Origin: a virus
DNA length: 64,000 nt
Strand: one strand, 5' to 3'
Virus record (IMG/VR): IMGVR_UViG_3300043570_001980
Coordinates: 248,001 to 312,000 of that record
Shown: positions 25,222 through 34,471 of the stretch, piece after piece
Layout: each line of letters begins with the position of its first letter
How positions within the stretch are numbered: the stretch's first letter is position 1
Notes under the pieces: model-generated
Told to the model about the DNA's origin: nothing
Databases searched by the model: none
What the model saw: only the letters and a program-made list of their open reading frames with translations
Program-made: the position numbers and the translations under genes

Positions 25222-26211
25222 ATGGCATCATTATCAGAAATCCGCGCACGTCTCTCAGCCGCAGAGTCAAACAAAGGCGGTCAATCATCAGGCGGCGACA
25301 ACGCAATCTACCCACACTGGAACATGGACGAAGGAGCAAATGCTACTATTCGATTCTTACCAGACGCAAACTCTAAAAACACATTCTTCTGGGCCGAACG
25401 AGCCATGATTCGACTGCCATTCAATGGCATCAAAGGAGAAATGGATTCTAAACAGGTCATGGTACAAGTGCCCTGTGTTGAGATGTGGGGCGACGCTTGC
25501 CCAATCCTGGCAGAAGTACGCACATGGTTCAAGGACAAGAGCCTTGAAGACATGGGTCGTAAGTACTGGAAAAAACGCAGTTACATTTTCCAAGGCTTTG
25601 TTCGTGAGAACCCAATTGGTGACGACAAGACACCAGAAAATCCTATCCGTAGATTTATCATTGGTCCTCAAATCTTTAACATTATTAAAGGTGCATTGAT
25701 GGATCCTGAACTAGAAGAAATCCCAACAGATTTAATGCGTGGCCTAGACTTCCGTGTTAGTAAAACCAGCAAAGGCGGTTACGCTGACTACAGTACGTCT
25801 AAGTGGGCACGTAAAGAATCTGCACTGACAGAAGCAGAACAAACTGCCCTTGAATCACACGGATTGTTTGATCTTGCCAGCTTTTTACCCAAGAAGCCTG
25901 GTGAAGTTGAATTGAAAGTAATGAAGGAAATGTTTGAAGCAAGTGTAGATGGCAAGCCATACGATCTCGAACGTTGGGGTCAATACTTCCGTCCAGCAGG
26001 TGTACAAGCACCTGCAGGTAGTTCTACTGAAGTCGATGAGGATACACCTGCTCCGGTAGCAAAGGCAGCACCTGCTCCAGCACCTACTGCTGGTTCATCT
26101 CCGTTTGACGACGAAGACACACCGATTGCCACAGCACCTGTTGCTAAACCTGCAGGCGGACAAAATGCACAAGACATTTTGGCAATGATTCGCTCACGTC
26201 AACAAAAGTAA
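25222..26211 (+). CDS. 32: Single-stranded DNA-binding protein (gp32-like)
   Basis: A 329-residue gp32 homologue, which coats ssDNA in replication, recombination and repair. The N-terminus (LSEIRARLSAAESNKGG) is the basic self-association arm. The core contains WAERAMIRLPFNGIKG and PCVEMWGDACPIL, part of the zinc-binding region of T4 gp32, followed by the OB-fold type segment FIIGPQIFNIIKGALMDPE. The C-terminus is an acidic/Pro-rich tail (FDDEDTPIA), used in T4 to contact replication partners, ending DILAMIRSRQQK. T4 gp32 is 301 aa. Only two Cys are evident in the zinc region, so zinc binding may differ. Confidence 0.9.
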   Translation: MASLSEIRARLSAAESNKGGQSSGGDNAIYPHWNMDEGANATIRFLPDANSKNTFFWAERAMIRLPFNGIKGEMDSKQVMVQVPCVEMWGDACPILAEVRTWFKDKSLEDMGRKYWKKRSYIFQGFVRENPIGDDKTPENPIRRFIIGPQIFNIIKGALMDPELEEIPTDLMRGLDFRVSKTSKGGYADYSTSKWARKESALTEAEQTALESHGLFDLASFLPKKPGEVELKVMKEMFEASVDGKPYDLERWGQYFRPAGVQAPAGSSTEVDEDTPAPVAKAAPAPAPTAGSSPFDDEDTPIATAPVAKPAGGQNAQDILAMIRSRQQK

Positions 26212-26223
26212 TAAATTCTCATA

Positions 26224-26949
26224 ATGAGGGGCAATTTATCAATTGGTTGCACTGATACATCGTGTATCCCCCTAGTTAGTAAATTATTTGAGCTTGGATA
26301 TAGACCTGAAGAAATTCAGGTCTATCATCCGCCTAATCAGTTGCTGTTAACAAAATTTTGTGACCAATTGTTAATACAGCACACATCAATTTCAGATAAC
26401 AACGACTTTAATAAGTATGTTACACAATCTGCAGAGTTGATGTTAAACATCAGTGGTATTCCTTTTTTAATATCTGAAGATAATATTAAAAAATTTCCAA
26501 ATGGCATTATAAATTTACATACAGGGTTGCTTGAAGAATATCGAGGACGATGGATGTCAAGCTGGGCATTAATTAACAATGAAAAATTTACCGGCTATAC
26601 CTGGCACTATGTTAACAGTCAATTTGATGCTGGCAATATTATATTTCAACAGAAATTTTTAATCTCCAAACAAGACACAGCATTTAGTTTAAATTTTAAA
26701 ATACTAAACCATGCAATTGAATCAATTGAGCATGTATTAACAAAGAATTTAGGAACACCTCCAACAAAACTTGGACGTTATTATAATAAAGAAAAACCAT
26801 TTAACGGAATTATACAGGATGGTTGGTCCAACAATCAAATTAACCAATTTATTAAAGCAATGTACTATCCTCCGTATGAGCCAGCTATATTTTTAAAAAA
26901 TAATGTTAAACATTATGTAAATACCTTTGATGAATACAAAAATATATGA
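26224..26949 (+). CDS. Formyltransferase-family protein
   Basis: A 241-residue member of the N10-formyltetrahydrofolate-dependent formyltransferase fold. The catalytic triad is visible: Asn97 and His99 in INLHTGLLEEYRG and Asp135 in SQFDAGNI, with the same His-Asp spacing (36) as methionyl-tRNA formyltransferase. The region WALINNEKFTGYTWHYV is the expected core. The C-terminal part (FNGIIQDGWSNNQI) is shorter than in tRNA formyltransferases and resembles sugar N-formyltransferases. The glycan genes at 30.5-42 kb make a sugar substrate plausible. It starts 12 nt after gene 32 and overlaps the next gene by ATGA. Confidence 0.75.
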   Translation: MRGNLSIGCTDTSCIPLVSKLFELGYRPEEIQVYHPPNQLLLTKFCDQLLIQHTSISDNNDFNKYVTQSAELMLNISGIPFLISEDNIKKFPNGIINLHTGLLEEYRGRWMSSWALINNEKFTGYTWHYVNSQFDAGNIIFQQKFLISKQDTAFSLNFKILNHAIESIEHVLTKNLGTPPTKLGRYYNKEKPFNGIIQDGWSNNQINQFIKAMYYPPYEPAIFLKNNVKHYVNTFDEYKNI

Positions 26950-27905
26950 TATCATTGCCCCCTCGTGTTTATGATAAAATATTACAAGACCCAAGTTGGG
27001 TACCTGATAAATTTTTATTCAACGACCACATGGGCGGATTTGATATTAATTTGCAAAATAAAATCCTAAAAAGATTAAATGATTTTGCCAGTCAAGAGAA
27101 TAAGATTTTTGACATCACAGTCCATCAAATTTTTACCAACAACATAACATCAACGTACCCAAATCTTAAAATTACATTTTCAATAGAAAATCAGGAAAGA
27201 ATTAATACTGGTCATTTTTATAATTATAATATGCATCCGGAACTGAATTATAAAAATTTTGTTTGTAGTTTTAATGGATCACCACACGTTGGTAGAACAT
27301 TACTAGTTTCAATACTAGATAAATTTAAATGGTTTACTCCTGAGTATTGCAGTAAGAATTTTCAATTTACATCTGACAACATTGATGGGAACTTATTGGA
27401 TTATCTAACTCCTGACCAAGCTCGTGTTAGTGGTAAATTTTTTGTAAACAACAGTAATTTTCAAGAAACCGTATATAGTTTTGGACACGTTAGATTTGCT
27501 CATGCAGACAACATATATAATCTTGAAAGTAAATTAACACAAAGTTTTTTACATATAGTAAGCGAAACCTTGGCCACAAGTTATTATCCATTTGTAACAG
27601 AAAAATTTTTATACAGCGTAGTAACCAGAGGATTGTTCTTGACATACGCACAACCTGGCTGGCATGATTATGTGGAAAAATACTATGGATTCAAAAAATA
27701 CACTAAATTATTTGATTATCAATTTGACACAATTCAGAATCCAGTTATTAGATTACTAGAACTAGCATCAATGATATCAAAGTTTAGTTTATTGTCAGTA
27801 GAGGATTGGCAAGATTTATATCTATTAGAGCATGATACCATTGAGTATAATTACGATCACTATTTCAGCAAGAATTATTTAAAAGTATTTCATGATCAAA
27901 TCTGA
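26946..27905 (+). CDS. Glycosyltransferase-like protein of unknown specificity
   Basis: A 319-residue, Asn/Phe/Tyr-rich protein. The C-terminal region (SETLATSYYPFVTEKFLYS, YGFKKYTKLFDYQFDTIQNP) follows a pattern common in phage and giant-virus proteins, SET-x-FxTEK-...-GFKxxxxxFDxxYDxI, thought to be glycosyltransferase-related. The N-terminal half has no clear motif. It lies between the formyltransferase and a third unknown gene with ATGA and 14-nt overlaps. The glycosyltransferase assignment rests on this pattern alone. Confidence 0.5.
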   Translation: MISLPPRVYDKILQDPSWVPDKFLFNDHMGGFDINLQNKILKRLNDFASQENKIFDITVHQIFTNNITSTYPNLKITFSIENQERINTGHFYNYNMHPELNYKNFVCSFNGSPHVGRTLLVSILDKFKWFTPEYCSKNFQFTSDNIDGNLLDYLTPDQARVSGKFFVNNSNFQETVYSFGHVRFAHADNIYNLESKLTQSFLHIVSETLATSYYPFVTEKFLYSVVTRGLFLTYAQPGWHDYVEKYYGFKKYTKLFDYQFDTIQNPVIRLLELASMISKFSLLSVEDWQDLYLLEHDTIEYNYDHYFSKNYLKVFHDQI

Positions 27906-28722
27906 GCCACACAATTTTGTAATTATAAGATATCCTGCATTTACCGGCGGGAATTTTATTTGCAATTCTTTAACTCTAAGTCGTCACACGTTGGTTAAAA
28001 ATCCTAATTTCAATAAACATTTACTAAGGTACCCTGATGATTATGAGTACAGATTAAACGCAGTACTTACAACATTGCCTCCAAACAAGAGTGAAATGTT
28101 AAAGTGGGTGCCTAGATATCCCCAGGATGGATACGAGTGGAAAAATAGTGATTTATTCTGCAGGCAAGATATAACAGATTGGTCTCTTAGAGGGCAACGA
28201 TCAATCACTGGTGATTTTATATGGGAACAGTTGAACAGCGGGCTTGATTTATTTTTGACATTTCATCCTTATCAATTGAATCCTAGCAAAAAAGTTTTAA
28301 CTGCTTGGCCAAACGCTCGAATTATTAATTTAGTAAATTTTGAAAAATTTTGGGCTATTGCATCAGCATTAAAACAAACCGTTGGAGATCGTGTGTTAGG
28401 ATACGGATACAACGAATCAAAAGAAAAATATGCAATTCTTGCCAGTGAAAATTGGCCAAGCTGGAAAGAATTTGAACGTTCAGGATTTGATATAAAGAAA
28501 TTTTCAAATTTGCCTGATAACATTCGAGAAGAAATAACAGAATTTTATCCACTACATACAAATAAAATTTTATCATTTGACATTGATAATAATATTTTTG
28601 TCAAAGAAAACTATCTTAATGCAATGAAAGAATTGTATTTAAAAATGGGCTACGATGATTTTAACTCTGACATAGTCTCTGCGTTTTGGCAAAAATACAT
28701 ACAATTACACATTGACATTTGA
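27892..28722 (+). CDS. Unknown protein with N-terminal FTGGNF motif
   Basis: A 276-residue protein with the N-terminus FVIIRYPAFTGGNFICNSL, a strand-Gly turn-helix pattern shared loosely with the proteins at 4752 and 45155. It later contains aromatic-rich and basic segments (WPSWKEFERSGFDIKKF). A sulfotransferase or kinase-like nucleotide-binding role is possible but the pattern is not a true P-loop. It ends just before the uvsX promoter, whose -35 box lies inside its last codons. Confidence 0.55.
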   Translation: MIKSEPHNFVIIRYPAFTGGNFICNSLTLSRHTLVKNPNFNKHLLRYPDDYEYRLNAVLTTLPPNKSEMLKWVPRYPQDGYEWKNSDLFCRQDITDWSLRGQRSITGDFIWEQLNSGLDLFLTFHPYQLNPSKKVLTAWPNARIINLVNFEKFWAIASALKQTVGDRVLGYGYNESKEKYAILASENWPSWKEFERSGFDIKKFSNLPDNIREEITEFYPLHTNKILSFDIDNNIFVKENYLNAMKELYLKMGYDDFNSDIVSAFWQKYIQLHIDI

Positions 28723-28740
28723 CTTAATTTTTAGTATAAT
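28712..28740 (+). promoter_or_regulatory. Consensus sigma-70 promoter for uvsX
   Basis: TTGACA (28712-28717), exactly 17 bp, TATAAT (28735-28740): a perfect consensus promoter. The leader of about 20 nt carries TTTTAGGAAAAC, giving uvsX a good ribosome binding site. Confidence 0.85.
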
Positions 28741-28766
28741 TAACTTTACATTTTTAGGAAAACATA

Positions 28767-29825
28767 ATGGCAAAACCATTTGACGTAAGCAAGTTCCGTA
28801 AGGAAATCACAAAAAGCATTGACGGCCTTTCAATTGGCTTCAATGATCCCACAGATTGGATCAGCACAGGCAACTATGCCTTAAACTATCTTATCTCTGG
28901 TGACTTCAACCGCGGCATTCCGCTGGGCAAGGTAACAGTATTTGCTGGCGACTCGGGTGCAGGCAAGAGTTATATCTGTTCGGGCAACATTGTCAAGAAC
29001 GCACAAGAACAAGGTATCTTTGTAGTGCTAATCGACAGTGAGAATGCATTGGATGAAGACTGGCTCAAAGCACTAGGTGTTGACACCAGTGATAGTAAAC
29101 TGCTCAAGTTAAGTATGGCCATGATTGATGATGTTGCTAAAACAATCTCAACATTCATGAGTGACTACAAAGCCCTGCCCGATGGTGAACGTCCCAAGGT
29201 CATGTTTGTAATTGACTCATTGGGTATGTTGTTGACTCCCACAGACGTTAACCAATTTGACGCAGGCGAAATGAAAGGTGACTTGGGTCGTAAACCCAAA
29301 GCACTCACAGCACTTGTTCGTAATTGTGTAAACATGTTTGGTAGCTACAATGTTGGTCTGGTATGTACCAATCACACATACGCAAGTCAAGACATGTTTG
29401 ATCCAGATGACAAGATCTCAGGTGGACAAGGCTTTATCTATGCCAGTTCAATTGTGGTTGCTATGAAGAAGATGAAACTCAAAGAAGATGAAGACGGCAA
29501 CAAAGTATCCGAAGTAAACGGCATTCGCGCTGGTTGCAAAGTTATGAAAACACGCTATGCCAAGCCTTTTGAAGGCGTTCAGGTTAAAATCCCTTACACA
29601 ACAGGCATGAGCCCTTACTCAGGTCTTACTGATTTGATTGAGAAAAAGGGTCTGCTTAAAAAAGAAGGCAACAGCCTTGTGTTTACCACCAGTGCTGGAG
29701 AGATCATCAAGAAGTTCCGTAAAGGTTGGGAACGCAACGATGACTCATGCTTGGATGTTGTGATGAAAGACTTTGGTAATCAGACAGAAACGGTAAGTAC
29801 TGAAGAATCTGATCAGGGAGAATAA
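28767..29825 (+). CDS. uvsX: UvsX, RecA-family recombinase
   Basis: A 352-residue strand-exchange protein. The Walker A is FAGDSGAGKSYIC (about residues 60-72) and the Walker B is VMFVIDSLGML (about 145-155); DSENALDEDWL and the C-terminal region follow the UvsX pattern of T4-like phages (T4 UvsX 391 aa). It forms filaments on ssDNA with UvsY and gp32 for recombination-dependent replication and repair. The genes uvsX, an acidic protein and uvsY are consecutive. A consensus promoter directly upstream implies early, strong expression. Confidence 0.95.
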   Translation: MAKPFDVSKFRKEITKSIDGLSIGFNDPTDWISTGNYALNYLISGDFNRGIPLGKVTVFAGDSGAGKSYICSGNIVKNAQEQGIFVVLIDSENALDEDWLKALGVDTSDSKLLKLSMAMIDDVAKTISTFMSDYKALPDGERPKVMFVIDSLGMLLTPTDVNQFDAGEMKGDLGRKPKALTALVRNCVNMFGSYNVGLVCTNHTYASQDMFDPDDKISGGQGFIYASSIVVAMKKMKLKEDEDGNKVSEVNGIRAGCKVMKTRYAKPFEGVQVKIPYTTGMSPYSGLTDLIEKKGLLKKEGNSLVFTTSAGEIIKKFRKGWERNDDSCLDVVMKDFGNQTETVSTEESDQGE

Positions 29826-29830
29826 TACAA

Positions 29831-30088
29831 ATGCATTTAGATTTAGTAGCAGAAATTTGGAGCGAATTAAAACGCTATATTGGTACAATTGATCGCAGTG
29901 AAGCGGCAGATAGTTTTATCAATATGCTAATTGACCACGACTATTCTCCAGAAGACATTCGAACAACATTTAAATCAGACAGCGATATTAAAAAAGCACT
30001 AGTCAACTATATTCAAAACGATTCTGAAGAACAGGATGAAGACGAAGAGTATGAAGAAGAAGAGGACTGGGACGGTGAAGATTATTAA
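29831..30088 (+). CDS. Small acidic protein between uvsX and uvsY
   Basis: An 85-residue protein with a helical N-terminus (DLVAEIWSELKRYIGTID) and a very acidic tail (about 18 Asp/Glu in the last 25 residues). The tail resembles DNA-mimic or protein-protein interaction tails such as that of gp32. Its place between uvsX and uvsY, conserved in marine T4-like phages as I recall, suggests a role in recombination. Function not known. Confidence 0.65.
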   Translation: MHLDLVAEIWSELKRYIGTIDRSEAADSFINMLIDHDYSPEDIRTTFKSDSDIKKALVNYIQNDSEEQDEDEEYEEEEDWDGEDY

Positions 30089-30090
30089 TC

Positions 30091-30543
30091 ATGTACTATA
30101 GCAAGGTAGTAGCAAGTCTTTCGGCTATTCCGGATTTTATTGCACATTATGAACGAGAGCTAGGCTTGGCCAAGAGAGAATGTGTAATAGGCGGACTAGT
30201 TGAAAAAAATATTAAAGAATTGCCGGGTATTACGGAACATCGTTTTAATCAGCTTCAGGAAATAGAAGCAGTACTCAATCTTCTTAATATACAATTACGC
30301 AAAATCCGTCGACGCCATTTCCAAAAATATCTGGAAGGATATGCTCGTGCATTAACATCTCGAGACGCTGAAAAATATGTAGATGGTGAGGATGAGGTTA
30401 TTGATTTTGAAACTATTATCAACGAAGTGGCTCTATTGCGTAATAAATGGCTGGGTATTATGAAAGGACTTGATACTAAACAATGGCAAATGGGCCATAT
30501 TGTTAGATTACGAACGTCCGGTATGGAAGACATTCAAGTATGA
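30091..30543 (+). CDS. uvsY: UvsY, recombination mediator
   Basis: A 150-residue helical protein. The C-terminal half (EVALLRNKWLGIMKGLDTK, HIVRLRTSGMEDIQ) matches T4 UvsY (137 aa), whose C-terminal helices form a ring that loads UvsX on gp32-coated ssDNA. The central segment NIQLRKIRRRHFQKYLEGYAR is strongly basic, in line with DNA binding. It overlaps the next gene by ATGA. Confidence 0.8.
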   Translation: MYYSKVVASLSAIPDFIAHYERELGLAKRECVIGGLVEKNIKELPGITEHRFNQLQEIEAVLNLLNIQLRKIRRRHFQKYLEGYARALTSRDAEKYVDGEDEVIDFETIINEVALLRNKWLGIMKGLDTKQWQMGHIVRLRTSGMEDIQV

Positions 30544-31304
30544 ACAAAACTTATTTTATTTCTCCAGAAGAGAGTCATCAACACAGTTTGCAAACATTAA
30601 ATCAGTTATATGCATATGATGACTTTATGGAAAGTATTACCACAGTAGCCGACATGGGTTGCGGACGTGGATTAGACATTGAATGGTGGGCCACCAGAAC
30701 CACCAGGGATGAACGTGCTGACCCTTTAAATATTAAATGTTACGGAATTGATCAATTTGAACAATTTCCAATGGCTAGAAAATATCACAATACACAATAT
30801 CAACGACAAGACTTTGAAGACCCAATTACAATACACAAAACAATGTTTGATGTGATTTGGTCGCATGACTCATTTCAGTATGTTATAAACCCGTTTCGAA
30901 CATTGACCAACTGGAAAAAAGTCATGAATCCAAATGCCACATTGGTCATAATCTTGCCCCAGACTACCAACATGGAATTTAATACACAGGCGTTTGATCA
31001 GTTAGATTTTCAATATTACAATTGGACAATGGTCAGCCTAATTCATACCCTGGCAGTTTCGGGATTTGATTGCAGAGATGGTTATTTTTTAAAACAGCCA
31101 GATAGTCCCTGGTTACATGCAGTTGTGTACAACAGTGATCAATCTCCAAAAAATCCAAAAACCACTACCTGGTATGAATTAGCCGAGGCAAAGTTATTGC
31201 CAGTCACGGCTGTTGATAGCATAAACAAATATGGGTACGTAAAACAACGAGACCTAACACTACCCTGGATTAACAAAGCGTTAACCTGGTTAGGTAAAGA
31301 ATAA
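30540..31304 (+). CDS. SAM-dependent methyltransferase
   Basis: A 254-residue class I methyltransferase. Motif I is VADMGCGRGLDIEWWA (about residues 40-55), motif II-like acidic residue follows in CYGIDQFEQ, and FDVIWSHDSFQYVINP is the motif IV region. The C-terminal part varies. The family includes small-molecule and sugar methyltransferases. It is the first gene of the glycan block and directly follows uvsY. Confidence 0.8.
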   Translation: MNKTYFISPEESHQHSLQTLNQLYAYDDFMESITTVADMGCGRGLDIEWWATRTTRDERADPLNIKCYGIDQFEQFPMARKYHNTQYQRQDFEDPITIHKTMFDVIWSHDSFQYVINPFRTLTNWKKVMNPNATLVIILPQTTNMEFNTQAFDQLDFQYYNWTMVSLIHTLAVSGFDCRDGYFLKQPDSPWLHAVVYNSDQSPKNPKTTTWYELAEAKLLPVTAVDSINKYGYVKQRDLTLPWINKALTWLGKE

Positions 31305-31313
31305 GAGGAACCA

Positions 31314-32291
31314 ATGAAAAAAACTGCTTTTGTTACCGGAATGACCGGCCAGGATGGTCCGTACTTGGCAAAGTTATTGCTTGAAAAAGATTATCAAGTG
31401 TTTGGACTAGTTAAAAGATATAGCAATCCAAATCTTGACAATATTAAATGGTTAGGAATTGAAAATGATATTGAACTAGTAACTGGTGACATCACCGACG
31501 AAAACTCAATGAATCATCTGATTAGAAGTTTAAAGCCAGTGGAAATATATAATCTTGCGGCACAGAGCTTTGTTGGAATTAGTTGGGATTTGAACAAGTT
31601 AACTACAGAAGTCAATTCAATAGGCCCTCTTAATATCCTTAACGCAATTAAAACGCATAGTCCAAATAGTCGTTTTTATCAAGCAAGCACCAGCGAAATG
31701 TTTGGTAATGCTATAACAAACACTCAAAACGAAACCACACCATTTACTCCTCGTAGTCCGTATGGGGTTAGTAAATTGTATAGTCACTGGATGACTGTGA
31801 ACTTTCGAGAAAGCTATAGTCTCTATGCTTGCTCAGGAGTATTATTCAATCACGAAAGCCCATTACGTGGGAAAGAATTTGTTACACGCAAAGTTACAGA
31901 TGCAGTGGCCCGTATTAAACTAGGATTGCAGGAAACAATTACACTGGGTAACATTGACAGTCGTCGGGATTGGGGCTTTGCTGGAGACTTTGTTGAAGCA
32001 ATGTGGCTAATGTTACAGCAAGCCGAAGCTAAAGATTACGTTATTGCCACAGGAGAACAACATACTATTCGAGAACTATTAGATGTTGCGTTTAATTATG
32101 TCAATATTCCTGACTGGGAATCCAAAGTACTAACTGATCCACGATTTAAAAGACCTGCTGAGTTGTATAGTCTGTGCGGGGACAGTACCAGAGCCCGCAG
32201 TTTATTAGATTGGAAACCAAAAACAACATTTAAACAAATGATTGAAGATATGGTTAATGCAGATCTACAGAGATACCAAGTTCGGCAATAA
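31314..32291 (+). CDS. gmd: GDP-mannose 4,6-dehydratase-like enzyme
   Basis: A 325-residue short-chain dehydratase of the GMD type, which converts GDP-mannose to GDP-4-keto-6-deoxymannose, the precursor of fucose, rhamnose, perosamine and related sugars. NAD(P) site GMTGQDGPYLA (residues 9-19); catalytic region QASTSEMFG and SPYGVSKLYSH (YxxxK); NHESPLRG and LGNIDSRRDWGFAGDF are strongly conserved in Gmd. Bacterial Gmd is about 370 aa, so this is slightly shortened. Its end overlaps the convergent gene by 27 nt. Confidence 0.88.
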   Translation: MKKTAFVTGMTGQDGPYLAKLLLEKDYQVFGLVKRYSNPNLDNIKWLGIENDIELVTGDITDENSMNHLIRSLKPVEIYNLAAQSFVGISWDLNKLTTEVNSIGPLNILNAIKTHSPNSRFYQASTSEMFGNAITNTQNETTPFTPRSPYGVSKLYSHWMTVNFRESYSLYACSGVLFNHESPLRGKEFVTRKVTDAVARIKLGLQETITLGNIDSRRDWGFAGDFVEAMWLMLQQAEAKDYVIATGEQHTIRELLDVAFNYVNIPDWESKVLTDPRFKRPAELYSLCGDSTRARSLLDWKPKTTFKQMIEDMVNADLQRYQVRQ

Positions 32292-33092
32292 ACGTTGAAT
32301 AGGATAGCCCTTGGCAATCTCGTCCAAGGTCCATTCAGAATGTGCTATCATATTCAACCAACTACTACGATCCGGCATTGCCGGATTTTCTATTTCTGCT
32401 AGATTAAATCCAGCAATTGGTGCAGCCAAACTGCTAGGGCCAACAAACGCAGGCACACCATTTATAATTGATTGCGGTCCAGGTCCGCTACTCCAGTTAA
32501 TAACTGCCCATGCGTTTTCCAATGATTGATCAAAATCAAAACAATCGTAGGAATTGGCAATTTTATTTGGAGAAATAGCTGTTGATATTATTTTTTGTCT
32601 TGGGTGGGATCTAATAACAATTGGACGATTTGTGTATTTTTTTAAACGACTGCACACATCATTGACCCATGTTTGTGTATCCGGTAATCCAACCCATTGT
32701 TGACTGTCCTGACGTTGTAATGCAATCACAATGTGATCACCTGAGGTTCTCCAGGGCACTGGTGTTAATCCAAGATCCAGCGTCCTTGATTCAGTTAAAT
32801 CAATAAAATTATAACAAGATATTCCAGTACCGTTTAGTCCAATTTTCCATGTGTCTCCCCGACGCAACATTCCAATTTCAGCAACAATAACAGGCTTGTG
32901 CTGATATGCTTTCCATACATCTCGATTGCCTTGCATCCGACCTGTCCATAACATCGACCATATCACAGCGACATCAGCATCATACTCGTTGTGGACCACT
33001 TGATGGCCGAGAGATTTCAGACCTTGTTCTATGGCAGCAAATACTGGTGCCGAGTTCAATGCACCAAAGTTATTAAATAGACTAAATTTCAT
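32265..33092 (-). CDS. KpsC/S-like putative glycosyltransferase (paralog 1)
   Basis: A 275-residue protein. It shares with the genes at 35993 and 36952 a central GDHIVIALQRQ / RPIVIRSHPRQ pair and a C-terminal block WAVINWSSGPGPQSIINGVP, then NLAEIENPAMPDR and a final W...E...G. This resembles the C-terminal signature of capsule-type glycosyltransferases of the KpsC/KpsS family. The paralogy is seen directly; glycosyltransferase function is inferred. Convergent with gmd and divergent from the FkbM gene. Confidence 0.6.
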   Translation of the reverse strand: MKFSLFNNFGALNSAPVFAAIEQGLKSLGHQVVHNEYDADVAVIWSMLWTGRMQGNRDVWKAYQHKPVIVAEIGMLRRGDTWKIGLNGTGISCYNFIDLTESRTLDLGLTPVPWRTSGDHIVIALQRQDSQQWVGLPDTQTWVNDVCSRLKKYTNRPIVIRSHPRQKIISTAISPNKIANSYDCFDFDQSLENAWAVINWSSGPGPQSIINGVPAFVGPSSLAAPIAGFNLAEIENPAMPDRSSWLNMIAHSEWTLDEIAKGYPIQRLLPNLVSL

Positions 33093-33097
33093 TTGTG

Positions 33098-33103
33098 TAA
33101 ATA
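33098..33103 (+). promoter_or_regulatory. Late-type element TAAATA for FkbM gene
   Basis: TAAATA lies 7 nt before the ATG at 33111 in the 18-nt gap between divergent genes. There is no ribosome binding site between them. Confidence 0.4.
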
Positions 33104-33110
33104 GTTATAT

Positions 33111-33758
33111 ATGTATAAAATCAATTCACTCTGGTATTCTCCCGAACCTCTTAATGGATTCTTTAGCGAGCGTTTGCAGGATGCTGTAGACGTTCATTAT
33201 CAGCAACGCTACAGGTATTATGTATTTCAAAATATTCCACGCAAAAGAACCATGATTGACATTGGCGCCAATATTGGCATATTTGCTAGACCTAGTGCAG
33301 AACATTTTGAACATGTAATATGTTTTGAACCAGTGCTTAAAAACTTCGAAGTCCTGCAAAAAAATCTAGAAAATTATAAAAATGTGGAATTGCATAACCT
33401 GGGTCTTGGCGATAGAGATCAGACAGCAATATTTGAATTACAAACTCTCAAGTGTGGGCATACCAAACAAGTGGCAGAGTTTGTGCCCAACCCAGAGTTT
33501 GAACAACACACTGGAGTGTTGACCACACTGGATCGATTCAATTTTCAATCTGTTGACTGGATCAAGATTGATGTTGAAGGTTTTGAAAATGCAGTCCTTG
33601 AAGGAAGTCGCAATACTATACGTCAGAACAGACCTTGGTTGTTAATTGAGGACAACGGCCAACGAGATCAACACAGGCAATGGCTCAATGATTTATGCGG
33701 ACCATATGAATCCGCGCCAGTTAAAAGTAAGAGCAACACAATTTGGACCCCATTATGA
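33111..33758 (+). CDS. FkbM-family methyltransferase
   Basis: A 215-residue class I methyltransferase of the FkbM family. MIDIGANIGIFARPSAEHF is motif I, VICFEPVLKNFEVLQKNL the Glu-containing motif II, and WIKIDVEGFENAVLEGSR the typical FkbM block. FkbM-type enzymes methylate hydroxyl groups on sugars or polyketides; in polysaccharide clusters they cap glycans. Next to glycosyltransferases here, so a sugar O-methyltransferase is likely. ATGA overlap with the next gene. Confidence 0.85.
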   Translation: MYKINSLWYSPEPLNGFFSERLQDAVDVHYQQRYRYYVFQNIPRKRTMIDIGANIGIFARPSAEHFEHVICFEPVLKNFEVLQKNLENYKNVELHNLGLGDRDQTAIFELQTLKCGHTKQVAEFVPNPEFEQHTGVLTTLDRFNFQSVDWIKIDVEGFENAVLEGSRNTIRQNRPWLLIEDNGQRDQHRQWLNDLCGPYESAPVKSKSNTIWTPL

Positions 33759-34471
33759 AACATTTACCGTATGAACGACAAGGTTTTAGTCAACATGACG
33801 AAACTGGAATTATTGAATATATGTTGGCAGGAATATCTGACCCAAAAAAAACTTTTGTAGAGATTGGCTTTGGCGACGGAACACAAAATATGACTCTGGA
33901 TTTGCTACATCAAGGGTATTGTGGTGTTGGCATAGACGGATGGGACTGGGATCCATCCGTGATCGAACGGTGGCCAGATCAATTGATTAAAATACAGAGA
34001 ATGATTTCTCCAGACGATGTTGTACAATACATACCAGAACAGTATTGGCAACCGGACTTTTTTAGCCTAGACATTGACAGTTTTGATTATGAAGTAGCGT
34101 CAGTCCTATTGCAATCAGGATTCTGCCCGGCCACTGTGTGTTGCGAGATCAACAAGAACTTTGGTAACGACTGGGCCAGTTTTCCTTATGTTGAAAAAAC
34201 AATGAAAAAAGGCACATACAATAGGAAGTTTCATTATGGCTGTTCACTGTCAAAGTACAAAGACTTGTGGTCACAATATGGCTATGAGTTTTTTACATTT
34301 GACACAAGAGCAGTAAACGCATTTTGGTTTCACCCAGACCGAGTTGATATAAATTTAGATGTTCCTAGAAATCAAACACTTGATCAGATAGATACCTCTA
34401 TTATAAAACAACAAATTTCCGATCACCAGTATTGGAACAATAAAGAAAAAGAAATTTATCAAACACTATGA
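33755..34471 (+). CDS. Methyltransferase-like protein
   Basis: About 238 residues from the ATG at 33755, which overlaps the previous stop; an ATG at 33743 is less likely. TFVEIGFGDGTQNMTLDLL is a motif I, GVGIDGWDWD gives the acidic motif II residue, and PDFFSLDIDSFDYEVASVL corresponds to the DIDS-type motif of FkbM-related enzymes. ATGA overlaps on both sides place it in an operon with the FkbM and GT-A genes. Substrate unknown. Confidence 0.7.
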   Translation: MKHLPYERQGFSQHDETGIIEYMLAGISDPKKTFVEIGFGDGTQNMTLDLLHQGYCGVGIDGWDWDPSVIERWPDQLIKIQRMISPDDVVQYIPEQYWQPDFFSLDIDSFDYEVASVLLQSGFCPATVCCEINKNFGNDWASFPYVEKTMKKGTYNRKFHYGCSLSKYKDLWSQYGYEFFTFDTRAVNAFWFHPDRVDINLDVPRNQTLDQIDTSIIKQQISDHQYWNNKEKEIYQTL

